Source: Clostridium saccharoperbutylacetonicum N1-4(HMT)
Lineage (GTDB): Bacteria; Bacillota; Clostridia; Clostridiales; Clostridiaceae
DNA: 64,000 nucleotides
Assembly: GCF_000340885.1 (NCBI RefSeq)
Contig: NC_020291.1
Location: 462,501 to 526,500 of the forward strand
Direction: 5' to 3'
Below the pieces are notes generated by a model that worked only from the letters and a program-made list of their open reading frames with translations, ran no database searches and was not told the DNA's origin. Positions 44,056 to 56,483 of this stretch are shown one piece after another. Position 1 is the stretch's first letter, and each line of letters begins with the position of its first letter. The translations under genes and the position numbers were made by a program.

Positions 44056-45222
44056 ATGATGAGATTTACATTACCAAGAGACATTTATTATGGAAAAGGA
44101 TCACTAGAGCAGTTAAAGACTTTAAAAGGTAAAAAAGCAGTACTAGTACTTGGTGGGGGATCAATGAAGAAATTCGGTTTCGTTGATAAAGCCTTAGAAT
44201 ATTTAAAAGAAGCTGGTATAGAAGTTAAATTAATTGAGGGTGTAGAACCAGACCCATCAGTTGAGACAGTATTTAAAGGTGCTGAAACAATGAGAGAGTT
44301 TGGCCCTGATTGGATTATTTCAATGGGTGGAGGATCACCAATAGATGCTGCAAAAGCTATGTGGATATTCTATGAATACCCAGACTTTACTTTTGAAAAA
44401 GCAGTGGTTCCTTTTGGATTACCAGAGCTTAGACAAAAAGCAAAATTCATTGCAATTCCATCAACAAGTGGTACAGCTACAGAAGTAACAGCATTTTCTG
44501 TAATTACAGATTATAAGACAGAAATAAAGTATCCTTTAGCTGATTTTAATATAACTCCAGATATAGCTATAGTTGACTCAGAACTAGCAGAAACAATGCC
44601 TGCTACATTAACAGCTCATACAGGTATGGATGCATTAACTCACGCTATTGAAGCTTATGTAGCAACATTACATTCACCATTTACAGATCCATTAGCATTA
44701 CAAGCAATTGAAATGATTCGTGATTTCTTACTTAAATCTTATGAGGGAGATAAAGATGCTAGAGAACAAATGCATTATTCACAATGCCTAGCAGGTATGG
44801 CATTCTCTAATGCATTACTTGGAATAACTCATAGTATGGCTCATAAGACAGGAGCAGTATTCCATATACCTCATGGATGTGCAAATGCTATTTATCTACC
44901 ATACGTAATTGATTTCAATAAAAAGACTGCATTAGATAGATATGCTTATATAGCTAAGAGACTTGGATTAAGTGGTACAACTGACGATGAATTAGTAGAT
45001 TCATTAACAAACTTAATTAAAGAGTTCAATAAGAAGATGTCAATTCCACTTACATTAAAAGAATATGGTATTGATGAAGAAGTATTTAAAGCAAAAGTTG
45101 ATATGATTTCTGAGAGAGCTATTGCAGATGCTTGTACTGGATCAAATCCAAGACAATTAAATAAAGATGAAATGAAGAAGATATTTGAATGCATATATTA
45201 TGGAAATAAGGTTGATTTTTAA
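44056..45222 (+). CDS. Iron-containing alcohol dehydrogenase (butanol dehydrogenase type)
   Basis: 388 aa. NAD(P)-binding GGGSPIDAAKAMW, the family PSTSGTATEVTAFSVI, and the metal site: Asp and His in HTGMDALTHAIEAYVA, two His in HSMAHKTGAVFHIPHG. It resembles the ADH half of clostridial AdhE and the BdhA/B enzymes that reduce butyraldehyde or acetaldehyde. The actual substrate and the preference for NADH or NADPH cannot be read. ATG 44056 follows GAGGAGGG; it lies after the hbd terminator, with no Rex palindrome found in the 100 bases upstream. Confidence 0.92.
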   Translation: MMRFTLPRDIYYGKGSLEQLKTLKGKKAVLVLGGGSMKKFGFVDKALEYLKEAGIEVKLIEGVEPDPSVETVFKGAETMREFGPDWIISMGGGSPIDAAKAMWIFYEYPDFTFEKAVVPFGLPELRQKAKFIAIPSTSGTATEVTAFSVITDYKTEIKYPLADFNITPDIAIVDSELAETMPATLTAHTGMDALTHAIEAYVATLHSPFTDPLALQAIEMIRDFLLKSYEGDKDAREQMHYSQCLAGMAFSNALLGITHSMAHKTGAVFHIPHGCANAIYLPYVIDFNKKTALDRYAYIAKRLGLSGTTDDELVDSLTNLIKEFNKKMSIPLTLKEYGIDEEVFKAKVDMISERAIADACTGSNPRQLNKDEMKKIFECIYYGNKVDF

Positions 45223-45234
45223 TATCTAAGCTAT

Positions 45235-45268
45235 AAAAGGTTTCGGGACAATGTTCTGAAGCCTTTTT
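45235..45268 (+). terminator. Terminator after the alcohol dehydrogenase gene
   Basis: AAAAGGTTTCGGGACA pairs, with G-U wobbles, with TGTTCTGAAGCCTTTT, which ends in the T-run. Confidence 0.75.
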
Positions 45269-45368
45269 AATTTGAAGTTTTAATAAATTTTCTGAATTGG
45301 AGGATTATATTGGAATTAAGTGATATAATATATTAATAAATAATCATTTTTGACAAGGTGGGGAATTA

Positions 45369-45782
45369 ATGTTAAAAGAGATGGTCAAAAAATATAGAGA
45401 AGAGAAATATGATTTAAATTGTGCAGAAAGTATTATATATGCAGCTAATGAAGAATATGATTTGAATCTTTCGAATGAAACTTTGAAAGTTATGTCTGGA
45501 TTTGGAGGAGGAATGGGAATTGGTCATATTTGTGGAGTTATAACTGCCTCAGTAGGTGTGATTGGAGTGATGTTCACTGAAATAAGCGGACATAAAAGTC
45601 CAAGAGTAAAAGAAATGACACAAGAATTTATAAATAATTTGCAAGATAAATTGGGATATATTAAATGTGATGATTTAAAAAAGGAATATACTAACGTAAA
45701 AAAATGCACACTAATGATAGAAACAGGTGCAGAAATTTTAGAAGAAATTATTCTCAAAGAAAAGCAGAATAAAATATTATAG
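45369..45782 (+). CDS. C_GCAxxG_C_C family redox-type protein
   Basis: 137 aa. Pattern of the family: NCAESI near the start, MSGFGGGMGIGHICGV, and the C-terminal C-D-D-L and KKCTLMI cysteines. These conserved cysteines suggest redox or metal chemistry; the family has no established function. It is followed 23 bases later by the DNA glycosylase gene. GGTGGGG precedes ATG 45369. Confidence 0.85.
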   Translation: MLKEMVKKYREEKYDLNCAESIIYAANEEYDLNLSNETLKVMSGFGGGMGIGHICGVITASVGVIGVMFTEISGHKSPRVKEMTQEFINNLQDKLGYIKCDDLKKEYTNVKKCTLMIETGAEILEEIILKEKQNKIL

Positions 45783-45805
45783 ATTTTCAAGGGAGAAAGA
45801 TATAA

Positions 45806-46732
45806 ATGGATTATAAGTCAGTAAAATTTCATGATAATTATATAGTGATAGAGGAGGTTAAAAATTTTAAATTAAAGCATATATTTGAATGTGGTCAAAT
45901 TTTTAGATTTGAGGAAATTGCAGAAGGTCACTATATTGTAATTGCATTTGGAAAATTGATTGAAGTTAAAGAGGAAGGTGCAAATATAATAATATATAAT
46001 GCAACAGAAGAGGAAGTTAATGAAATTTGGATTAAATATTTTGATTTAGATAGGGACTACTCAGAGATAAAGCAAGAACTTTCAAAAGATCCGTTACTTA
46101 AACAAAGTATAGAATTTGGATATGGAGTGAGAGTTTTAAATCAAGATCCTTTTGAAATGTTAATCAGCTTCATAATTTCTGCAAGAAATAATATACCTTC
46201 AATAAAAAAGACTGTGAATAAAATATCAAACAAATGGGGAAAAGAAATTATATATAAAGAAAAAACATATTACGCATTTCCAAGCATAAATGAAATTAAA
46301 GATGCTACATTGGAGGAAATACAAGAAACAGGAGCATCGTTTAGAAGTAAATACATATTAGATACGATTAAAAATGTTTATGCATCTGACAAGGTGATGG
46401 ATGACTCGAATTTAGATAAAAAAAATAGTTATCTAAAATATAACTTAGATTATATTAAAAATTTGAAGGATGATGAGTGTCATGAGGCTCTTCAAGAATT
46501 CAAAGGAGTAGGAGCTAAAGTGGCTGATTGTATTATGCTATTTTCTATGGGTAAAACTTCGGCATTTCCAGTGGATGTCTGGGTTAAGCGTGCAATGATT
46601 CATTTTTATGGTGCAGAAAATTCTTCATTAAACAAAATTAGAATATTTGGAAGAAATGAGTTTGGTAAGCTTTCTGGATTTGCACAACAATATTTATTTT
46701 ATTATGCAAGAGAAAACAAAATTGAGGTTTAA
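45806..46732 (+). CDS. 8-oxoguanine DNA glycosylase (OGG1 family)
   Basis: 308 aa. Bifunctional glycosylase/lyase that removes oxidised guanine. An N-terminal OGG_N domain (CGQIFRFEE) precedes the helix-hairpin-helix LQEFKGVGAKVADC, with catalytic Lys238 and Asp257 in PVDVW, spaced 19 residues apart as in human OGG1 (K249/D268). FEMLISFIISARNN is the usual barrel helix. Anaerobic clostridia often have this archaeal/eukaryote-like OGG. Confidence 0.92.
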   Translation: MDYKSVKFHDNYIVIEEVKNFKLKHIFECGQIFRFEEIAEGHYIVIAFGKLIEVKEEGANIIIYNATEEEVNEIWIKYFDLDRDYSEIKQELSKDPLLKQSIEFGYGVRVLNQDPFEMLISFIISARNNIPSIKKTVNKISNKWGKEIIYKEKTYYAFPSINEIKDATLEEIQETGASFRSKYILDTIKNVYASDKVMDDSNLDKKNSYLKYNLDYIKNLKDDECHEALQEFKGVGAKVADCIMLFSMGKTSAFPVDVWVKRAMIHFYGAENSSLNKIRIFGRNEFGKLSGFAQQYLFYYARENKIEV

Positions 46733-46990
46733 GATTAATATTTCCCAAGGTGTGATATTTTAGTTTATTAGTAAATAAATATAAATAGAGAATAAGTCAA
46801 CTAAACTAGAGATATTCTGTTATGAATAAGGAAAATCCTTATATACAAAATTAATATTAAATCAATAAGTGAATTGATTTAATATTCTGCAGAATTTAAA
46901 GTGTGTTGACTTATTATTTTTTATATATTAATATAGGCAAAAAATTACTGTTAGAGCGGAAAAATCAGAAAATTTAAACTTATATGATAC

Positions 46991-47022
46991 TTGTTATATT
47001 TTTAACAAGTATGTGTTATAAT
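46991..47022 (+). promoter_or_regulatory. Rex operator and -10 box upstream of the hydrogenase gene
   Basis: TTGTTATATTTTTAACAA at 46991-47008 is a Rex-type palindrome; TATAAT follows at 47017-47022. The operator would cover the -35 region. The rest of 46733-46990 shows no gene. Confidence 0.75.
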
Positions 47023-47076
47023 TATGCCGTGCTATTAAATATAAGATTAAAATTACTTTTGGGAGAGTGTATATTA

Positions 47077-48564
47077 ATGTTTCAATTTGAAAATCGACTT
47101 TTAAAGCTAAAGCATGAAGTTCTTACTAGAGTTGTAGTGTTAGCAAAAGAAAACAAACTTTGTAAAGAGGAGTTAGAAAAAATTCCTTTTGAAATGATTG
47201 TAGGAGATGAACCTAATTATCGAGAAACTGTTGATAGAGAAAGAAATATAGTACTGGAAAGAGCAAAGCTTGCTGCAGGTTATATGCCAAATGGCAAAAA
47301 TGGACAAGAACTAGTTGAGATAGATGAAGAAAAACAGATATTGTATGTTATAAAGGAAGCATGTGACAGATGCCCAACAAATAAGTTCCAAGTTACTGAT
47401 TCTTGCAGAAATTGTGTTGCACACAAGTGTCAAAGTGTATGTAATTTTGGGGCAATTTCATATGTTAATGGAAAAGCATATATTGATCCAGATAAATGTA
47501 AAGAATGTGGAATGTGTAATAAGGTATGTCCTTATGATGCTATTGCAGAAGATATGAGACCTTGTAAAAAAGCATGTCCAACAGGAGCCTTAAGCTATAA
47601 TGCTGACGATTTAAGAGCTGAGATTACTGAAAGTAAATGCGTAAATTGTGGTGCGTGTATGTCTGAATGTCCATTTGGTGCTATAGAAGATAAAAGTTCA
47701 TTAGTTAGAGTTGTTAATAGATTAATGGAAAAAGAAAATATTTATGCTATAGTTGCACCAGCGATAACAGGTGAATTTGGCGCAAAGACAACATATGGAC
47801 AAGTAAAAAATGCAATTAAAGCATTAGGGTTTACAGATATGGTAGAAGTAGCATGCGGTGCAGATGCAGTTACTGTACATGAAAGTACAGAATTTGTAGA
47901 GAGAATGGAAAAAGGGGATAGCTACATGACAAACTCATGTTGTCCAGGCTTTCTAAGTTATATTGAAAAAATGATGCCAGATCAAGCTGAAAGAATTTCA
48001 GGAACTGTTTCTCCTATGGTAGCTACGGGAAGATATATAAAAGCAAAGCATAAAGATGCTAAAGTTGTATTTATAGGACCTTGTACTGCTAAGAAAAGTG
48101 AAGTATTGATTGAATCAATAAAGGATGCTGTTGATTATGCATTAACTTTTGAAGAATTAATTGCTTTATTTGATGCATTTGAAATAGATCCTGAAAAATG
48201 TGAAGATATAGTAGTTGATCAAGCATCAATCTTTGGTAGAAATTTTGCTGTAGGTGGTGGTTTAACTGCAGCGATAGAAAACTTCATCCAAGAAAAAGGT
48301 GTGGAAATTGAATTCAAACCTGTTAAAGTTTCAGGTGGAGCAGAAATAAAGAAAACTATGACTATGGCTAAAGTAGGAAAATTACCAGGAAATTTCATTG
48401 AAGGAATGATGTGTGAAGGCGGATGTATAAATGGAGCTGCAAAAATAGCACCTGTTATGAAAGCAAAGGCACCTTTCACAAAAATAAATCAACAAACAAC
48501 TATTAAAACTGTATTATCAAATAAGGCATTAGAAGAGTATCATAATATTGACTTAGAAAGATAG
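47077..48564 (+). CDS. Monomeric [FeFe]-hydrogenase
   Basis: 495 aa. It has a ~90-aa helical N-terminus, ferredoxin-type 4Fe-4S clusters at ~95-210 (CDRCPTNKF, CRNCVAHKC, CKECGMCNKVCP, CVNCGACMSECP), then the H-cluster domain. The three H-cluster motifs are TNSCCPGF (Cys288-289), FIGPCTAKKSE (Cys336) and EGMMCEGGCINGA (Cys446, Cys450). They differ from the classic bidirectional enzymes (TSCCPGW, MPCTAKKFE, MACPGGC) and with the distinct N-terminus suggest the group B subtype, whose role is less well known. ATG 47077 follows GGGAGAG; the upstream frame runs through the Rex operator. Confidence 0.9.
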   Translation: MFQFENRLLKLKHEVLTRVVVLAKENKLCKEELEKIPFEMIVGDEPNYRETVDRERNIVLERAKLAAGYMPNGKNGQELVEIDEEKQILYVIKEACDRCPTNKFQVTDSCRNCVAHKCQSVCNFGAISYVNGKAYIDPDKCKECGMCNKVCPYDAIAEDMRPCKKACPTGALSYNADDLRAEITESKCVNCGACMSECPFGAIEDKSSLVRVVNRLMEKENIYAIVAPAITGEFGAKTTYGQVKNAIKALGFTDMVEVACGADAVTVHESTEFVERMEKGDSYMTNSCCPGFLSYIEKMMPDQAERISGTVSPMVATGRYIKAKHKDAKVVFIGPCTAKKSEVLIESIKDAVDYALTFEELIALFDAFEIDPEKCEDIVVDQASIFGRNFAVGGGLTAAIENFIQEKGVEIEFKPVKVSGGAEIKKTMTMAKVGKLPGNFIEGMMCEGGCINGAAKIAPVMKAKAPFTKINQQTTIKTVLSNKALEEYHNIDLER

Positions 48565-48615
48565 TTTGTTTTTGGAAAAATATATATTTCTTATTATAGC
48601 TTAAATGTAGATATA

Positions 48616-48654
48616 AACTCTACTCAGGAGTATTTTCTTGAGTAGAGTTTTTCA
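48616..48654 (+). terminator. Hydrogenase terminator
   Basis: AACTCTACTCA (48616-48626) pairs with TGAGTAGAGTT (48639-48649), then TTTTC. Confidence 0.85.
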
Positions 48655-48798
48655 TTATAAATAAAAAGTAAGAAAAATTGAGAAAGTTTAAGCAAATTAA
48701 ATATATTTTGAGATAATAGGTAATATTCGCTTAAAAATCGGGTATAATATTAGAAGTAATGTTTGAATTATATGGATATAAAGGATATTATAAATATG

Positions 48799-48825
48799 TT
48801 AGCACTCGACAGTAACGAGTGCTAA
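48799..48825 (+). promoter_or_regulatory. CIRCE operator (HrcA binding site)
   Basis: TTAGCACTC-N9-GAGTGCTAA, a perfect CIRCE element, 48 bases before groES. A TATAAT at 48743-48748 is a likely -10. HrcA should repress groESL until heat shock. Confidence 0.97.
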
Positions 48826-48873
48826 CAGAAAAAAGCAACAATAATAACATAATTATTTTAAGGAGGGTTTTTC

Positions 48874-49158
48874 ATGAAAATTAAACCACTTGGTGAAAGA
48901 GTTGTAATCAAAAAATTAGAGGCAGAAGAAAAGACTAAAAGTGGAATAGTCTTAACTGGTACTGCAAAAGAAAGACCACAAGAAGCAGAAGTGGTTGCAG
49001 TGGGTCCTGGAGCTGTCGTAGACGGAAATAGAGTACCTATGGAAGTAAAAGTTGGAGATAAGGTTTTATACTCTAAATATGCAGGATCAGAAGTTAAAGT
49101 TGATGGTGAAGAATATACTATTTTAAAACAAGATGACATATTAGCAATAGTAGAATAA
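48874..49158 (+). CDS. groES: Co-chaperonin GroES
   Basis: 94 aa. [20 protein letters not shown], the mobile loop [20 protein letters not shown] and the C-terminal DDILAIVE are typical. It caps the GroEL ring. First gene of the CIRCE-controlled operon; AAGGAGGG precedes the ATG. Confidence 0.98.
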   Translation: MKIKPLGERVVIKKLEAEEKTKSGIVLTGTAKERPQEAEVVAVGPGAVVDGNRVPMEVKVGDKVLYSKYAGSEVKVDGEEYTILKQDDILAIVE

Positions 49159-49240
49159 TTGAGAGTGCATTGCTAAATAATTTTAATTTAAGAAGATAGA
49201 AAGATATAAATAACATACAAAAAAGGAGAGTGTTATATAA

Positions 49241-50866
<1,626 letters not shown>

Positions 50867-50898
50867 AATTAAAAATGACATATGTTAATGAAGTAATT

Positions 50899-50925
50899 AG
50901 AGGAGTAATTTTACTCCTCTTTTTG
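50899..50925 (+). terminator. groESL terminator
   Basis: AGAGGAGTAA (50899-50908) pairs with TTACTCCTCT (50911-50920), followed by T's. Confidence 0.9.
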
Positions 50926-51025
50926 ATGTGAGAAATATAATGGTTTTATTTATTATAATTGTATAAATTAATGAAGAAGTAGACATAATTTAAACTAAAA
51001 CTGAGAAAAGGAGTTTTGGTTTAAG

Positions 51026-51439
51026 ATGATAAAGCACGGTAGCAAGATTGAAATAAAACATGTATATTATAATGATAGAAAAAGAAAAGAAGGATTTACT
51101 TTAATAGAGATGATAGCTGTAATTGCTATGATAGGAATTTTGGCTGCAGCACTTTTACCCAAAATAGGTGGTTATATAAAACAGGCTAAAAAAACAAAAA
51201 TACTAGATCAATGCAGAAAAGTTGTTATGGCAGTTGATTCCTATAATCTTACAAGTAATACACCTGTAGAACAAACTGCTACCATTGATGACGTTGAAAA
51301 GGTAGCTGGAGTTGAAACATATTTAGATGGAGTTTCGTTAAGTAATTTAGATACTGAAAAGACAAATATCAAGAAATGTTATGATATTGTGGCGGGAGAA
51401 GAATTTGATATAGATAATGAAGAAAAGTTAATAAATTAA
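51026..51439 (+). CDS. Type IV pilin-like protein (prepilin)
   Basis: 137 aa. A 23-residue basic leader ends at the prepilin peptidase site KEG/FTLIEM; the following hydrophobic helix (IAVIAMIGILAAALLPKIG) is the standard pilin stalk. The remaining ~85 residues form a small acidic head. No other pilus genes are nearby, so this is an orphan minor pilin or pseudopilin that relies on an assembly system elsewhere. GGAG precedes ATG 51026; the leader is longer than usual. Confidence 0.88.
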   Translation: MIKHGSKIEIKHVYYNDRKRKEGFTLIEMIAVIAMIGILAAALLPKIGGYIKQAKKTKILDQCRKVVMAVDSYNLTSNTPVEQTATIDDVEKVAGVETYLDGVSLSNLDTEKTNIKKCYDIVAGEEFDIDNEEKLIN

Positions 51440-51572
51440 GATATTATGCAATAAAAACGATTATATATAAATTATAATTTAGAAAAAATGCAATTTTAAT
51501 TTCAAATTTGTTGACTTTAGAGTACACATACATTATAATAATTTTAATTCAAAAACATAAAATATTTAAAAG

Positions 51573-51635
51573 CTTATATATACCTTGAATATGGCAAGGA
51601 GTATCTACCGGAAACCGCAAATTTCTGACTATAAG
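51573..51635 (+). ncRNA. Guanine riboswitch aptamer upstream of guaB
   Basis: The purine aptamer fold is present: P1 CTTATA (51573-51578) with TATAAG (51630-51635), P2 CCTTG/CAAGG around AATATGG, the conserved core TATCTACC, P3 GAAA/TTTC and the 3' junction CTGACTATA. The C in GACTAT (position 74 in standard numbering) indicates guanine rather than adenine specificity. With the terminator at 51671, high guanine would stop guaB transcription. Confidence 0.9.
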
Positions 51636-51670
51636 TGATATTGGTATAGGATAAGACTAAGGTTTTATTG

Positions 51671-51709
51671 GCATATTAACATCACTTTTGAGGTTAATGT
51701 GCTTTTTTT
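51671..51709 (+). terminator. Riboswitch expression-platform terminator
   Basis: GCATATTAAC (51671-51680) pairs with GTTAATGTGC (51693-51702), followed by seven T, between the aptamer and guaB. Confidence 0.85.
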
Positions 51710-51773
51710 ATATATAAAAATAATATAAAAATGCAAGAAAAAAATCATTAATAATTTAAAATGAAATAAATAA

Positions 51774-53255
<1,482 letters not shown>

Positions 53256-53260
53256 TAAAA

Positions 53261-53318
53261 TGCACAGTTTACAATGAAGAATAAACCACTCATGTGAACT
53301 GTGCATTACTTAATTTTG
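53261..53318 (+). terminator. Hairpin after guaB
   Basis: TGCACAGTT (53261-53269) pairs with AACTGTGCA (53297-53305); the downstream T-run is weak (TTACTTAATTTT), so some read-through into guaA is possible. Confidence 0.6.
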
Positions 53319-53439
53319 TTAAGTATAAACCATTTATTATTATGTATATAAAATTCAATATAAAGATTGCTATAATTTATTGATAAAAACTATTAGATAG
53401 TTAATAATAGAAGGTATAAGATTAGTTTAGGAGGATAAC

Positions 53440-54981
53440 ATGGATAGAGAGTTAGTTTTAGTCGTTGATTTCGGCGGCCAATATAATCAATTAATAGCGA
53501 GAAGAGTAAGGGAATGCGGAGTATATTGTGAAGTTCATCCTTATAATTTAAGTATTAATGAGATAAAAGAAATGAATCCAAAGGGAATTATCTTTACAGG
53601 TGGGCCTAATAGCGTATATGGTGAAGATTCTCCTTTATGCGATAAAGCTATTTTTGAAATAGGAGTACCTATCCTTGGCATATGTTATGGATCTCAACTT
53701 ATGTCTCATATGCTTGGAGGAAAAGTTGCAACAGCACCTGTAAGCGAGTATGGGAAAACAAAAGTTAATGTAAATGTAGAATCTAAGCTTTTTAATGGTG
53801 TATCACTTGAAACGATTTGCTGGATGAGTCATACTGATTACATAGAGAAGGAACCAGAAGGATTTAAAGTAACAGCACAAACTCCAGTGTGCCCAGTTGC
53901 GGCTATGGAATGTGAAGCTAAAAATTTATATGCAGTTCAATTCCATCCAGAAGTTATGCATACACAAGAAGGTACAAAGATGCTTTCAAACTTTGTATTT
54001 AATGTTTGTGGGTGCAGTGGAGATTGGAAAATGGATTCTTTTATTGAAAAGACAATTGAAGAAGTACGTGAAAAAGTCGGTAATGGGAAAGTACTATGTG
54101 CATTGTCTGGTGGAGTTGATTCATCTGTAGCTGCAGTATTACTTTCAAGAGCTGTTGGAAAGCAGTTGACATGTGTATTTGTCGATCATGGATTACTTCG
54201 TAAAAATGAAGGTGATGAAGTTGAAGCAGTATTTGGACCTAATGGTCAATATGATTTAAATTTCATACGTGTAAATGCACAAGAAAGATTTTATGAAAAG
54301 TTAGCTGGAGTAGAAGAGCCAGAGCAAAAGAGAAAAATCATTGGAGAAGAGTTTATAAGAGTATTTGAAGAGGAAGCTAAAAAAATAGGAGTAGTTGATT
54401 TTCTTGTACAAGGAACTATTTATCCAGATGTAATTGAAAGTGGACTTGGAAAGTCAGCAGTTATAAAATCACATCATAATGTTGGAGGACTTCCTGATTA
54501 TGTTGATTTTAAAGAGATAATAGAACCACTTAGATTATTATTTAAAGATGAAGTACGTAAGGCAGGACTTGAACTTGGCATACCTGAAAAATTAGTATTC
54601 AGACAACCTTTCCCAGGACCTGGACTTGGAATACGTATCATTGGAGAAGTAACAGCTGAAAAAGTCAAAATAGTTCAAGAAGCAGATGCAATTTATCGTG
54701 AAGAAATTGCAAAAGCAGGTATTGATAAAGAAATTGGCCAGTATTTTGCAGCTCTTACTAACATGCGTTCAGTAGGTGTTATGGGAGATGAAAGAACATA
54801 TGATTATGCAATTGCTCTTCGAGCTGTAACTACAAGTGATTTCATGACTGCAGAATCTGCAGATCTTCCATGGGAAGTACTTGGAAAGGTAACAACTAGA
54901 ATTGTAAATGAAGTAAAAGGGGTAAATCGTGTAATGTATGATTGTACAGGAAAACCTCCAGCTACTATTGAATTTGAATAA
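53440..54981 (+). CDS. guaA: GMP synthase (glutamine-hydrolysing)
   Basis: 513 aa. Class I glutaminase domain first: GGPNSVYGE, the nucleophile Cys in GICYGSQLM, and His-Glu in FHPEVMH. The ATP pyrophosphatase domain follows ([15 protein letters not shown]-loop), then the dimerisation domain ending [10 protein letters not shown]. It converts XMP to GMP, the step after GuaB. The TGA..ATG gap of 184 bases holds no clear second riboswitch. Confidence 0.98.
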   Translation: MDRELVLVVDFGGQYNQLIARRVRECGVYCEVHPYNLSINEIKEMNPKGIIFTGGPNSVYGEDSPLCDKAIFEIGVPILGICYGSQLMSHMLGGKVATAPVSEYGKTKVNVNVESKLFNGVSLETICWMSHTDYIEKEPEGFKVTAQTPVCPVAAMECEAKNLYAVQFHPEVMHTQEGTKMLSNFVFNVCGCSGDWKMDSFIEKTIEEVREKVGNGKVLCALSGGVDSSVAAVLLSRAVGKQLTCVFVDHGLLRKNEGDEVEAVFGPNGQYDLNFIRVNAQERFYEKLAGVEEPEQKRKIIGEEFIRVFEEEAKKIGVVDFLVQGTIYPDVIESGLGKSAVIKSHHNVGGLPDYVDFKEIIEPLRLLFKDEVRKAGLELGIPEKLVFRQPFPGPGLGIRIIGEVTAEKVKIVQEADAIYREEIAKAGIDKEIGQYFAALTNMRSVGVMGDERTYDYAIALRAVTTSDFMTAESADLPWEVLGKVTTRIVNEVKGVNRVMYDCTGKPPATIEFE

Positions 54982-55007
54982 AATATAAATATAATTTAAA
55001 ATGAGAA

Positions 55008-55060
55008 AGCCTATTTTACAGTGTTTATTATGATTAATAACTTGTAAAATAGGCTTAATT
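55008..55060 (+). terminator. guaA terminator
   Basis: AGCCTATTTTACA (55008-55020) pairs exactly with TGTAAAATAGGCT (55043-55055). Confidence 0.7.
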
Positions 55061-55165
55061 GTATGCTACAAAAGATTATAATTATTATATAGAGGATGTA
55101 ATTTTATAATAAAAGAAATAATTATTTTAATTATAATCCAATGATGATATAATAATGGTAGTTTT

Positions 55166-55224
55166 CCGTATAGATCGGTACGGTGGTTTCCACCACCTTG
55201 GGCTGTTAGAAATAATAGTCTAAG
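55166..55224 (+). promoter_or_regulatory. Structured 5' leader of a small membrane peptide gene
   Basis: Three stems stand in line: CCGTA/TACGG (55166-55183), GGTGG-TTT-CCACC (55182-55194), and a 12-bp stem with a GAAA tetraloop, CTTGGGCTGTTA (55197-55208) with TAATAGTCTAAG (55213-55224). CCACCACCTT (55190-55199) can alternatively pair with the ribosome site AAGGGGGTGG just downstream, so translation may be controlled by refolding. The pattern recalls type I toxin mRNAs. Confidence 0.6.
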
Positions 55225-55240
55225 GGGGTGGTATTAGATT

Positions 55241-55411
55241 GTGATAGTTGGCGTGTTAATAGTATCAATATTAATATTATTAGTAATATTAATTAATAGA
55301 GCACTAAGAAGTAACTCAAAAAGTTGCGAGTTTAATCTCGAGGTTAACATAAAAGGTTTTAAAATAAATTTTAAGACAACAGAAAAGAACGCCCCATCCG
55401 ATCAAGAGTAA
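55241..55411 (+). CDS. 56-aa membrane peptide, possible type I toxin
   Basis: GTG 55241 behind GGGGGTGG encodes one transmembrane helix (MIVGVLIVSILILLVILINR) and a polar tail (FNLEVNIKGFKINFKTTEKN). Small single-helix peptides with structured, self-sequestering leaders are typical of type I toxin-antitoxin and holin-like genes. An antisense RNA has not been located with certainty. A terminator hairpin, GAACGC/GCGTTC, overlaps its end. Confidence 0.55.
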   Translation: MIVGVLIVSILILLVILINRALRSNSKSCEFNLEVNIKGFKINFKTTEKNAPSDQE

Positions 55412-55421
55412 GCGTTCATTT
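55387..55421 (+). terminator. Terminator overlapping the small peptide gene end
   Basis: GAACGC (55387-55392) pairs with GCGTTC (55412-55417), followed by ATTTT. Confidence 0.6.
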
Positions 55422-55472
55422 TCTAACCAATAAAATCTAATAGCCCTAAAACTAAAAAACGTTCTAGGATTA

Positions 55473-55501
55473 GCTTAATGTTGACGCATTAAGCTTTTCT
55501 T
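55473..55501. terminator. Convergent-side hairpin between the peptide gene and the SGNH operon
   Basis: GCTTAATG (55473-55480) and CATTAAGC (55487-55494), then TTTTCTT. It may end a transcript from either side; bases 55502-55676 hold no gene. Confidence 0.5.
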
Positions 55502-55676
55502 AATTATTATACTGATAACAATATAATAATATAACAATATATTTATATTATATCATATAAACTGAAAAATAAAACAAATGTATGATATTTGTTGAACATA
55601 TATTATACATTAACTTATTTGGATAATTGTTTGATTATATACTACAAAGGTAAAGATAAATCAAATAAATTGATAA

Positions 55677-56468
55677 TTAAGCTTTATAATTTTTTAAAGC
55701 TTCAACTATTCTATTAGATATAGCTTCGTATCCAGAACTATTTGGATGAAAATTATCTACTGTTAAATAATTTTGTAAATTATATTTAAATAGATCATAA
55801 GTTGGTATAAAAATAGCATTTGAGTCTAGCGATACAAGCTGTTGGCTTTGATAGTTCCAATCATTTAAAATACTAACTTTATCTGGTGTAAGATCCTTTC
55901 CGAAAGGATTATATAGCCCGATAAAAATTACCATGGATGATGGGTTGTTATCTCTTATTATTTTAAAGGTAGCTTTTAAATTGCTTAAATAGGTATCTTC
56001 AATATTTTTTATTTTTGTTGTAGATGATGTTATATCCATATTTTTTAGCTTGCTTATCTCATTACCACCTATAGATATGAAGATTATAGATGAACCTTTG
56101 ATATAGGATATATTTTGAGGATTTTGCACTATATTTAATAATTCACTGGATACATCTCCGTTTACAGCTAGGTTATTTATTTTAATTTCTTTTGGTGTTT
56201 TACTTTTCCAATAATCTGAGAAGTAACCAGAAAAGCCAAGTCCTTTTTCATCTCCAGTTCCTTTTGCTAGAGAATCTCCAAGAACTAATATGTTATATAA
56301 GTTCGAATTCAATTCATTAGTTTCTTTAGGAGGTTCAATATCAGTATGCGTTATTTCTTTAGGAGGTGCAGAACTTATTGACAATGCTGTTAAAAAGCCT
56401 GTAATTAATGTAACGGTAGATATTATGGATAGTAATAAAATTAGTTTCCAGCGTAAGTTTTTTAACAT
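55677..56468 (-). CDS. SGNH/GDSL hydrolase with N-terminal membrane anchor
   Basis: 263 aa. A signal-anchor helix (~10-32) is followed by an extracytoplasmic esterase fold with all four blocks: block I LGDSLAKGTG (Ser), block II NLAVNGDVSS (Gly), block III SIGGNE (Asn), block V NFHPNSSGY (Asp/His region, D-N-F-H). Such enzymes deacylate lipids or cell-wall polymers; the substrate is unknown. It is the last gene of an operon with an ABC exporter, 15 bases from the permease, so it may act on the exported compound. AAAGGAGGCG precedes ATG 56468. Confidence 0.88.
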   Translation of the reverse strand: MLKNLRWKLILLLSIISTVTLITGFLTALSISSAPPKEITHTDIEPPKETNELNSNLYNILVLGDSLAKGTGDEKGLGFSGYFSDYWKSKTPKEIKINNLAVNGDVSSELLNIVQNPQNISYIKGSSIIFISIGGNEISKLKNMDITSSTTKIKNIEDTYLSNLKATFKIIRDNNPSSMVIFIGLYNPFGKDLTPDKVSILNDWNYQSQQLVSLDSNAIFIPTYDLFKYNLQNYLTVDNFHPNSSGYEAISNRIVEALKNYKA

Positions 56469-56483
56469 TTTAATCGCCTCCTT

